From an uncultured Collinsella sp. (GTDB taxonomy: Bacteria > Actinomycetota > Coriobacteriia > Coriobacteriales > Coriobacteriaceae), in NCBI GenBank assembly GCA_900757285.1, contig CAAENI010000243.1, forward strand, positions 1 through 8,205: a stretch of DNA of 8,205 nt, read 5' to 3'. The position numbers were made by a program, and so were the translations under genes. The notes under the pieces are model-generated. The model saw nothing but the letters and a program-made list of their open reading frames with translations. It was not told the DNA's origin and did not search any database. This document shows, piece by piece, positions 1 to 6,449 of this stretch (within the stretch, counting starts at the first letter, position 1; every line of letters begins with the position of its first letter).

Positions 1-978
1 GCCACCTACCGCGAGCTCATCCGCAATATATCGACCAAGACGCGCCCCGAGGGCGGTGCGCTCAACCTTATTCTGGATCGCTGGGTCGCCTCGTGTGCCA
101 ACGTCGACGAGTCGGTCGTCAATGCCCAACTGACCCCGCTCGAGGAGATGGTCCACGGCTTCGACTTCACCCGCATGCTTCGCCGCTATCGCACGGCCGT
201 ATCCGAGGGCGACGAAGAGGCCATGAGCCGCGTGACCAAATGGATTCGCGGCGAATACCGCACCAAGAGCGAGGCTCGCGCCGAACTGGGGTCCTCAACC
301 ATCATCAGCGACGATGACTGGTACGACTACGTCAAACTCATCGCGCGTTTTTTGGTTTGCAGCGGCTACAAGGGCATGCTGGTGCTCATCGACGAGCTCG
401 TGAATCTGTATAAGATTCCCAACGCCATCACGCGCCAGTACAACTACGAGAAGATCCTGACCATGTACAACGACACACTTCAGGGCAAGGCGCAGTACCT
501 GGGCATGATCATGGGTGGCACGCCGACCTCCATCGAGGACCGCCGCCGCGGTGTGTTTTCCTACGAGGCCCTACGCAGCCGACTCGCCCAGGGCCGCTTT
601 GCGCGCGAGGACCTTAAGGACATGCTTGCGCCCATCATCCGCCTGCAACCACTCACCTACGAGGAGTTGCTGGTGCTGATCGAAAAACTCATGCAAATTC
701 ACGCCGGCTACTTTGGCTGGACGCCCACGCTGACCGAAAACGACTTGGTTGACTTCCTCAAGATTGAGTTCGGTCGTGTGGGAGCCGACACGCACCTGAC
801 GCCGCGCGAGGTCATTCGTGACTTTATCGAGTTGCTCGACATCCTATGCCAAAACCCCGACGCCAACGTGGCCGAGCTGCTGCAAAGCGTCGGCGGCGAC
901 GCGCTGGCGCCGGCAGCCGCAACAGGCGACACCGGCACCGCAGGCGGCGACCGCAACTTCGCCGAGTTCACCATCTAA
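1..978 (+). CDS. BrxD-like (DUF2791) P-loop ATPase, 5' end missing
   Basis: The reading frame is open from base 1 to a TAA at 976-978, so the gene starts upstream; 325 C-terminal residues are visible. The opening YRELIRNIS and RPEGGA segment, the hydrophobic strand ending in acidic residues LVLIDELVNLYK (window residues 127-138, a Walker B type motif) and the following GGTPTSIEDRRRG plus FSYEALRSRL block (about 171-195) are what I recognise as the DUF2791/BrxD ATPase family. Members are usually a little over 400 residues, so roughly 100 residues with Walker A should lie outside the window. The last ~25 residues are an Ala/Gly/Thr-rich, probably disordered tail. In type 2 BREX, BrxD is a defence-locus ATPase; related proteins also sit beside TerB-domain proteins. 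The same-strand Lhr-like helicase downstream is the usual partner. Its precise biochemical role is not known to me. Internal ATGs such as 148 are not the start, because the conserved segment lies before them. Confidence 0.8.
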   Translation, partial: ATYRELIRNISTKTRPEGGALNLILDRWVASCANVDESVVNAQLTPLEEMVHGFDFTRMLRRYRTAVSEGDEEAMSRVTKWIRGEYRTKSEARAELGSSTIISDDDWYDYVKLIARFLVCSGYKGMLVLIDELVNLYKIPNAITRQYNYEKILTMYNDTLQGKAQYLGMIMGGTPTSIEDRRRGVFSYEALRSRLAQGRFAREDLKDMLAPIIRLQPLTYEELLVLIEKLMQIHAGYFGWTPTLTENDLVDFLKIEFGRVGADTHLTPREVIRDFIELLDILCQNPDANVAELLQSVGGDALAPAAATGDTGTAGGDRNFAEFTI

Positions 979-1013
979 CCTACCAAAAAGGGACAGGTTT
1001 ATTTTGGCAGGTT
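977..1013 (+). repeat. Stem-loop / REP-like palindrome overlapping the ATPase stop codon
   Basis: Arms AACCTACCAAAA (977-988) and TTTTGGCAGGTT (1002-1013) are inverted copies with one mismatch, separated by a 13-base loop that begins AGGGACAGG. The left arm uses the last two bases of the TAA stop codon. The right arm runs into TTTTA, so on the + strand it could act as a weak terminator or attenuator between the ATPase and helicase genes. The mismatch becomes a G-U pair on the - strand, so both strands can fold. A GGGACAGGTTTAT word with a near copy CAGGTTTTAT at 1008-1017 resembles the short palindromes linked to REP-associated transposases; that link is from memory and no second copy was seen in this window. 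Confidence 0.5.
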
Positions 1014-1082
1014 TTATCTGGGCAAACGTTGAAGCAGTAATGCAGCAAGCCGTTGCCAGCCGCGTTGAGAAATTCGTTGTTG

Positions 1083-1090
1083 AAAGGAGG
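1083..1090 (+). promoter_or_regulatory. Strong ribosome binding site fixing a GTG start of the helicase gene
   Basis: AAAGGAGG ends four bases before GTG at 1095-1097. The frame stays open back to a TTG at 1053, but that codon has no comparable Shine-Dalgarno sequence, and the extra 14 codons would translate through this site. The GTG start is therefore preferred. Confidence 0.8.
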
Positions 1091-1094
1091 CCCC

Positions 1095-3539
1095 GTGAAC
1101 GCCTTTGACCGCTACGCCCCGTTTATCCAAGGCTTCATCTACTCCCACGATTGGGAGAGCTTGCGCTCTATCCAGGTTGCGGCGGCAGATGCCATCTTCA
1201 ACACACAGGACAATGTGCTCCTGACGGCGTCAACGGCTTCCGGCAAAACCGAGGCAGCCTTCTTTCCCATCCTGACCGAGTTTTGGGAGAACCCGCCCGC
1301 AAGCGTGGGCGCCCTCTACATTGGCCCCCTCAAGGCGCTCATCAACGACCAATTCGTCCGCCTCAACGACCTGTGCGAAGAAGCCGATATCCCCGTCTGG
1401 CACTGGCATGGCGATGTCTCACAATCACACAAGGCCAAACTCATCAAAAAGCCGAGCGGTATCCTACAGATTACGCCCGAATCGCTCGAGGCGCTCCTGA
1501 TCCATAAGCACATGGCAATCCCGCGCATGTTTTGCGACCTGCGCTATGTGGTTATCGACGAGGTTCATTCGCTCATGCGCGGCGACCGCGGCGGTCAGAC
1601 GCTCTGTCTTATCGAGCGACTCTCGCGCATGGCCGGCGTGCAGCCTCGCCGCATTGGCCTTTCTGCCACCATCGGCGACCCCGAGCGCACGGGCGCCTTT
1701 CTCTCACAGGGAACGGGACGCGGTTGCATCATCCCCCGCTTTGAGGAACCGCGCCGCGTGTGGCGCATCTCCATGGAGCACTTCTACAACTCGGGCCCCC
1801 AGGCTCAGCAGCGAGGATTCGTAGGCACAGGTCCACAAGAAGCCGAGGTGCTTGCTTGCGAGCGTATTGAGACGGCGGCGCCCGCGGCGCTGCCCGCATC
1901 CGGACAAGACATGTGCCACAGCGGACAGCTTACACAGGAAGAACACCGTCAACGTCGTGAGCAGGCGCGGGGCAAGGCCGCTCCCAAAGACCGTCGCACT
2001 TCCTCGGCCCCCGAGGGCGAAGTCGACATCCCACGTGCGACCGAGCAGGCGCTTCTCAACCCCACCGACACGGCGCCCGACAACGCCGACCCCGGCATGG
2101 GTTATATCTTTGAGCATACGCGCGGCCGCAAATGCCTGGTCTTTGCCAACTCGCGCGAGGAGGCAGAGGCCGTGTGCTCCATGCTGCGCAGCTACTGCGA
2201 GAGCCGGCACGAGCCCGACCGTTTCCTCATCCACCATGGCAATCTTTCGGCATCGCTGCGCGAGACGGCCGAGGAACTCATGCGCGATGAGGAGCAGGCA
2301 CAGACAACCGTCACCACCTCTACGCTGGAACTCGGCATCGATATCGGCCGTCTGGAGCGCGCGTTCCAGATCGATGCGCCGTTTACCGTCAGCTCCTTTT
2401 TGCAGCGTATGGGCCGCACGGGACGCCGCGATCTTCCGCCCGAGATGTGGTTCGTCATGCGCGAGGAAGAACCCGAGCCGCGCACGATGATGCCCGAGAC
2501 CATTCCCTGGAAGCTCCTCCAGGGCATCGCACTCGTACAACTCTATCGCGAGGAAAAGTGGGTCGAGCCGCCCGAGCTCGATCGACTCCCCTACAGTCTG
2601 CTCTATCACCAGACTATGTCGACGCTTGCCAGCACCGGCGAACTCACGCCGGCAGAGCTTGCCCAGCGCGTGCTCACACTCAGCTATTTCCATCGCATCT
2701 CGGCCGATGACTATCGCGTGTTGCTGCGTCACCTCATTACCATCGACCATATCCAAGTCACCGAGGGTGGCGGGCTCATCGTGGGTCTCGCGGGCGAGCG
2801 CATCATTAACAACTTTAAGTTCTACGCCGTATTCCAGGAAAACGAAGAGTTCACCGTTCGCAGCGAGTCGGCCGAGTTGGGCACGATCGTCAATCCGCCA
2901 CCGCCCGGTGAGCGCATCGCCATCGCCGGACACTGCTGGATTGTCGAGGAAGTGGACTGGAAGCGTCATACCGTCTTTGCCACGCAGGTCAAGGGCCGGG
3001 TGCCGGCCTACTTTGGCGACTGCCCCGGTGACATCAATACACACGTACTCGAGCGCATGCGCAAGGCGCTCAACGAGCACGCGACATATCCGTACCTTAT
3101 GGGCAACGCGAGAGCCCGCTTGGCGCAGGCTCGTCATACGGCCGATATTTCGGGTGCGGGAACTAAGCCGCTCATCAACCTGGGCGGCGATACCTGGGCA
3201 CTTTTCCCCTGGCTGGGCAGCTACGCCTTTTTGGCGCTCGAGCGCATGCTCAAAATTAAGTGTGCCGCGGAACTGGGCCTTCGCGGACTTGACCCGTCAC
3301 GCCCGTACTTTATGCAGTTTAAGATGAAGGCCGACGAGGAGACGTTCTTTGAGGTGCTCGCCGCCGAGGCCGAGAAGGACTTCGATCCCATCGAGCTCGT
3401 CTATCCCGGCGAAGTGCCTTACTTTGATCGTTACGATGAGTTCGTTCCCGAAGAGCTCGTGCGTAAGGGCTTTGCCGAAGGCGTGCTCGACATCGAAGGC
3501 ATGAAGCAGCGCGTTCTCGGCTGGTTCGACCACACATAA
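1095..3539 (+). CDS. Lhr-like superfamily II helicase (BrxHI type)
   Basis: This is an 814-residue DEAD/DEAH helicase predicted to use ATP to move on or unwind nucleic acid in the cytoplasm. Motifs appear in order: Walker A TASTASGKTE (44-53), motif Ia GPLKALINDQ (77-86), Ib TPESLEALL (127-135), DEVH (155-158), motif III LSATIGDPE (189-197), VFANSREEAE (349-358), HHGNLSASLRE (380-390), motif V TSTLELGIDIG (408-418) and arginine-finger motif VI QRMGRTGRR (437-445). The DEVH box, HHGNLS and LELGIDIG match the Lhr branch. About 370 residues follow, consistent with the winged-helix and accessory region of Lhr-like proteins. I see no DUF1998 zinc region, which argues against a DISARM DrmA/DrmB-type protein. 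An Ala/Arg/Gln/Pro-rich insertion of about 100 residues lies between motifs III and IV. The gene follows the BrxD-like ATPase by 116 bases on the same strand, the known BrxD/BrxHI pairing, so it is probably defence or stress related. The specific pathway is inferred from context only. Start GTG at 1095 is chosen from the AAAGGAGG upstream. Confidence 0.88.
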   Translation: MNAFDRYAPFIQGFIYSHDWESLRSIQVAAADAIFNTQDNVLLTASTASGKTEAAFFPILTEFWENPPASVGALYIGPLKALINDQFVRLNDLCEEADIPVWHWHGDVSQSHKAKLIKKPSGILQITPESLEALLIHKHMAIPRMFCDLRYVVIDEVHSLMRGDRGGQTLCLIERLSRMAGVQPRRIGLSATIGDPERTGAFLSQGTGRGCIIPRFEEPRRVWRISMEHFYNSGPQAQQRGFVGTGPQEAEVLACERIETAAPAALPASGQDMCHSGQLTQEEHRQRREQARGKAAPKDRRTSSAPEGEVDIPRATEQALLNPTDTAPDNADPGMGYIFEHTRGRKCLVFANSREEAEAVCSMLRSYCESRHEPDRFLIHHGNLSASLRETAEELMRDEEQAQTTVTTSTLELGIDIGRLERAFQIDAPFTVSSFLQRMGRTGRRDLPPEMWFVMREEEPEPRTMMPETIPWKLLQGIALVQLYREEKWVEPPELDRLPYSLLYHQTMSTLASTGELTPAELAQRVLTLSYFHRISADDYRVLLRHLITIDHIQVTEGGGLIVGLAGERIINNFKFYAVFQENEEFTVRSESAELGTIVNPPPPGERIAIAGHCWIVEEVDWKRHTVFATQVKGRVPAYFGDCPGDINTHVLERMRKALNEHATYPYLMGNARARLAQARHTADISGAGTKPLINLGGDTWALFPWLGSYAFLALERMLKIKCAAELGLRGLDPSRPYFMQFKMKADEETFFEVLAAEAEKDFDPIELVYPGEVPYFDRYDEFVPEELVRKGFAEGVLDIEGMKQRVLGWFDHT

Positions 3540-3565
3540 AACCAGTCTTTTTGGTACGGGGAGAC

Positions 3566-4444
3566 TTACTTGTCGTGAAGGACGGTGCCGAGGAAGTCGG
3601 CGTTAAAAGGCACGGCTTCGGCGAAGACATAGTCGCCGTCGCTGGCGATGAGCAGGTAGTTCTCCTCGCCGCCAAATTCCGCGTCGCCGCAGGGAACCAC
3701 CCAGGCATGCGCAAACACCTCGAGCGCCGTGGCAACGCAACCGCGCAGGAACGTCACATCGCTCCCCTCGTTCGCACTCACGATATTGGCCGCATAGATA
3801 CCGCCGGGGTTCAGGCTGCCCCGCACCAAACGCAGCGCCTCAATCGTCGCCAGCTCGCGCACGGGCTCGGCACCGCCAAAGCAATCGCTCACGACCGCAT
3901 CGTAGCGACGATGCCCCACACTCGTCACGCCCAGATACGAGCGAGCCTCAGCGGTAATCACCCGCAGGCGATCGCCCACCGCGTGCTCCAGCTCGTCTAG
4001 GTAGAACCAACGACGCGCCAGACGTGTAATCTCGGCGTCGTACTCAATGACGTCCATGCGCAAACTCTCGTGCGACATCAGCGCGAACTTGGGATAGGCA
4101 AACCCTCCGCCGCCCAGCATAAGCATGCGGTCGATGCCATGACCATAAGCATCGCGCATGGCATCCTCGGCCTCAAACACATCGTCAAACGCACGATAGT
4201 ACGCAAAGACGGGCTCTGCCCAACGCTCGCCAACGTAGGTCGCGCTTTGGTAGACGCTGCCTTGCACCAACACGCGGACTTCCTCACCGCTCTCATCGTG
4301 CACGCGCTTCACACGCGCCAACCCATTGCGGGTCCTCGCGACCTGCAGGCAGGCGGCGCGAACAGCGACGGCGGCCGCACCAAGCGCCGCGGCTCCCAGA
4401 GCAACGCCGGCAACGACGCCGGCAGAAACACTCGGCTTGTTCAT
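3566..4444 (-). CDS. Membrane-anchored spermidine synthase-fold / SAM-binding-like protein
   Basis: A 292-residue protein. Residues about 9-30 form an Ala/Gly/Val-rich hydrophobic segment that looks like an uncleaved signal anchor. The rest has a Rossmann methyltransferase fold of the spermidine-synthase type: glycine loop MLMLGGGGFAYPK (107-119), strand-end acidic motif VIEYDAEITRLARRWF (132-147), RLRVITAEARSYL (159-171) and YDAVVSDCFGG (181-191). Real aminopropyltransferases carry GGGDGG in the glycine loop; here it is GGGGFAYP, so polyamine synthesis is doubtful and the substrate is unknown. The length is close to stand-alone spermidine synthases. The ATG immediately abuts the elp3 stop codon (TAG at 4445-4447) with no gap, and its ribosome site AAAAGGAG (4451-4458) lies inside the end of elp3, six bases before the start. 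Co-transcription and translational coupling with elp3 are therefore likely. The gene converges with the helicase gene, leaving only 26 bases between stops. Confidence 0.72.
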   Translation of the reverse strand: MNKPSVSAGVVAGVALGAAALGAAAVAVRAACLQVARTRNGLARVKRVHDESGEEVRVLVQGSVYQSATYVGERWAEPVFAYYRAFDDVFEAEDAMRDAYGHGIDRMLMLGGGGFAYPKFALMSHESLRMDVIEYDAEITRLARRWFYLDELEHAVGDRLRVITAEARSYLGVTSVGHRRYDAVVSDCFGGAEPVRELATIEALRLVRGSLNPGGIYAANIVSANEGSDVTFLRGCVATALEVFAHAWVVPCGDAEFGGEENYLLIASDGDYVFAEAVPFNADFLGTVLHDK

Positions 4445-6352
4445 CTAGAGCTCCTTTTGCAGATAGAGTCCATGGTCGTAAAAACCCAAATGGCGATAGT
4501 ACCCACGCGTGCCGATCGCACTGATCACGTTGATGCGTGCATAACCCGCATCCCGGGCAATCTCGCACGCACGCTCTACGAGCAAACGCCCCAATCCATG
4601 GTGCTGGGCTGCCTGGCCTTGATCCCCCACGCGCGCCGCCATGCCATACACGTGTACCTCGCGAATCATCGCCTCGTCCGGCGTCGTCGGCAACTCGTCC
4701 GCATGCGCGGCAACAAACGCGCGATCGGGCAGCGACAGGCGCAAAAAACCCGCGATTTTGCCCTGCGGCGTCACCCACTGCAAAAAGCGCTCGTGCGTCA
4801 CCGGCGTCTCGTACGTCACTTCTTCGTCAAGGGCCAACTCGTTCAGGTCGGCACCCGCCGTGCTGATCTCGCGATAGCGAATCTCACGCACCGTCGCACC
4901 GTCACCCCGAGCAGCCAGGCGGTTCTCAACGAGCTGACGCAGGTTGGGCTTCTTGTTGCCCACCATAATGTCGTTGGAGCTAAAGTCGCGAATCATGCGG
5001 CTGATGCGGCAGAACGCCGGCGTCACCACGATGTCATCGGCCAGTACGTCGAGCAGCTCTTCCTCGGTATAGGGGCGCCACTCGCCACGCTCGTAACAGC
5101 CCACCAGGCGCGAACCCTCGATGAGCGCACACGGGTAGACCTTGACCTCGTCGGGCATAAAGGCGCCCTCGGTCATAAAGCGCTCGTAGTCGCGCTTGTC
5201 ACCCTCGGGCGTGGCGCCCAGCAAGTTGAGCATAAAGTGCGCGTGAATCTTAAAGCCAAACAGGCGCGCAAGCGAAAACGCTCGCTCGATCTGTGCCACC
5301 GTAATACGGCGCTCGTTGATATCGAGCAGGTGCTGGTCGAGGCTCTGGATACCCATCTGAATCTTGGTGCAGCCCAGGCGGCGGATAAGCGTAAGCGCCT
5401 GCGGCGTTACGGCATCGGGGCGCGTCTCGATAACGAGTCCCACCACGCGATGCTTCGCCGTCTCGTTGATGCGCTGCTGTTGCTCAAGCTCCTCCATCGT
5501 TGCCGTCTGCCACTCGGCGACTGCGCCCCAAGGCGTGCCGGGGCCGTACAGACGACGCACCGCGCGGTTATAGCCACCCTCGGCAGCATCCACACGCCCT
5601 TGCACGCCGGCAACGCCGGCGGCAAGCTCGGCCTCATCGGTCGCAATACCGGCAGCCCTATAGCGCTCGCGACGCTCCGCCACCACCGGCGGCAGGGCAT
5701 CGGCGGGAGCGTCATCGAGCAGGCGCCCCGCCTCGGCACGGCTGATGCCCGGACGTGCCAGCATGGGGTTAGCCGCCACGCCCGCCACGGCGTCTTCATT
5801 GAGCGCACGGAAGAGCTCCGACATAAACCATGCCTGATACCCCTGCGGATAGTCGCTCCAGGTACCACCGAGCACAATGAGCTCGATCTTATCGGTCGCA
5901 TGCCCCATCTGCGAAAGCGCGGTCAAACGAGCGCTCACCTGCAAATACGGGTCGAAGCAGTTTTGCTCCGCACGGGCGCATGCCGGCTCGGCGTGCAGAT
6001 AGCTCTTGGGCATGCGCAGGTCGTTGGGGCAAAACAGGCAATCGCCCGAACAGGGCCACGGCTTGGTAATGACGGTAATGGTCGCCACGCCCGAGGCCGT
6101 TCGGCGCGGCTTCATACGCAGCACCTGCAGCAGTCGACGTTCCAGCTCGGCATCGACATTCCACCCAGCCCAACGAGCCGGCTCCTCACGCTTCACCCGC
6201 TGGTAGAACGGCAGCAGACGGCGCTTGGCCAAATCGCGTTTGTCGGCACCCTCGCGGCGCGCCTCGGCATGTATCAACTTGACGAGCGCCTTGTCGTCCA
6301 CGGTCTCACCGCGACGCAGAGCCTCGAGTATGTTCAAAATAATCTGTTCCAT
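4445..6352 (-). CDS. elp3: Elp3: radical SAM/GNAT tRNA wobble-uridine (U34) modification enzyme
   Basis: A 635-residue Elp3 homologue. Elp3 family enzymes use SAM, a 4Fe-4S cluster and acetyl-CoA to install a carboxymethyl-type group on C5 of wobble uridine in tRNA. The cluster motif is CSGDCLFC (Cys101, 105, 108; CX3CX2C). Family signatures follow: HAEPACARAEQNCFDPY (120-136), ELIVLGGTWSDYP (157-169), VGLVIETRPD (304-313), MGIQSLD (333-339), KVYPCALIEGSRL (404-416) and the tRNA-contact-type region RMIRDFSSNDIMVGNKK (452-468). The C-terminal GNAT domain has REVHVYG (564-570), the acetyl-CoA loop QHHGLGRLL (583-591) and the conserved tyrosine pair in TRGYYRHLGF (615-624). It is longer than yeast or archaeal Elp3 (about 550): roughly 80 extra residues lie between about 187 and 298. 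The ATG at 6350-6352 has no well-spaced Shine-Dalgarno; a TACAAT box suggests leaderless expression. It heads an operon with the spermidine-synthase-like gene. Confidence 0.93.
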   Translation of the reverse strand: MEQIILNILEALRRGETVDDKALVKLIHAEARREGADKRDLAKRRLLPFYQRVKREEPARWAGWNVDAELERRLLQVLRMKPRRTASGVATITVITKPWPCSGDCLFCPNDLRMPKSYLHAEPACARAEQNCFDPYLQVSARLTALSQMGHATDKIELIVLGGTWSDYPQGYQAWFMSELFRALNEDAVAGVAANPMLARPGISRAEAGRLLDDAPADALPPVVAERRERYRAAGIATDEAELAAGVAGVQGRVDAAEGGYNRAVRRLYGPGTPWGAVAEWQTATMEELEQQQRINETAKHRVVGLVIETRPDAVTPQALTLIRRLGCTKIQMGIQSLDQHLLDINERRITVAQIERAFSLARLFGFKIHAHFMLNLLGATPEGDKRDYERFMTEGAFMPDEVKVYPCALIEGSRLVGCYERGEWRPYTEEELLDVLADDIVVTPAFCRISRMIRDFSSNDIMVGNKKPNLRQLVENRLAARGDGATVREIRYREISTAGADLNELALDEEVTYETPVTHERFLQWVTPQGKIAGFLRLSLPDRAFVAAHADELPTTPDEAMIREVHVYGMAARVGDQGQAAQHHGLGRLLVERACEIARDAGYARINVISAIGTRGYYRHLGFYDHGLYLQKEL

Positions 6353-6358
6353 GCCCCC

Positions 6359-6364
6359 ATTGTA
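6359..6364 (-). promoter_or_regulatory. Candidate -10 box for leaderless elp3 mRNA
   Basis: On the - strand TACAAT lies exactly six bases before the elp3 ATG, the -12 to -7 spacing expected when transcription starts on the A of the start codon. The bases between are GGGGGC, which is too close to the ATG to work as a ribosome binding site. No good -35 hexamer is present; the nearest candidate, GTGACG, is 20 bases upstream and sits inside the upstream terminator hairpin. Leaderless mRNAs are common in actinobacteria. Confidence 0.35.
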
Positions 6365-6403
6365 AAGGCAAAGGCGCCGGAGCCCGTCACGGCCCCGGCG
6401 CCT
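6361..6403 (-). terminator. Rho-independent terminator after the XRE-DUF4097 operon
   Basis: GGCGCCGG (6373-6380) and CCGGCGCC (6395-6402) are perfect inverted copies, extended outward by one A-T pair (6372/6403) and, after a mismatch, inward by a GCC/GGC triplet with a six-base loop. Read on the - strand the stem is followed by TTTGCCTTT, an imperfect U-tract. It lies 47 bases after the DUF4097 stop codon and before elp3, so it should separate the two transcription units. The + strand has no T-run after the stem. Confidence 0.65.
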
Positions 6404-6449
6404 CCATCAAAGAGCATGCCTATATGCACCGATCTCCGAAAACCGCATG

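Noticed and set aside
1053..1094. A longer helicase start at TTG 1053.
   Set aside because: It has no good ribosome site, and the AAAGGAGG before GTG 1095 would lie within it.
1704..3137. A 477-codon open frame on the - strand opposite the helicase.
   Set aside because: It overlaps conserved helicase motifs IV-VI in the opposite direction and shows no domain or ribosome site of its own, so it is a shadow of GC-rich codon use.
3541..3568. A bidirectional terminator between the convergent genes.
   Set aside because: Only a 5-base stem with a 13-base loop is possible and a T-run is present on one side only; too weak to annotate.
4448..4700. A separate acetyltransferase gene at the end of elp3.
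   Set aside because: The GNAT motifs are in the same uninterrupted frame as the radical SAM domain; the fusion is the normal Elp3 architecture.
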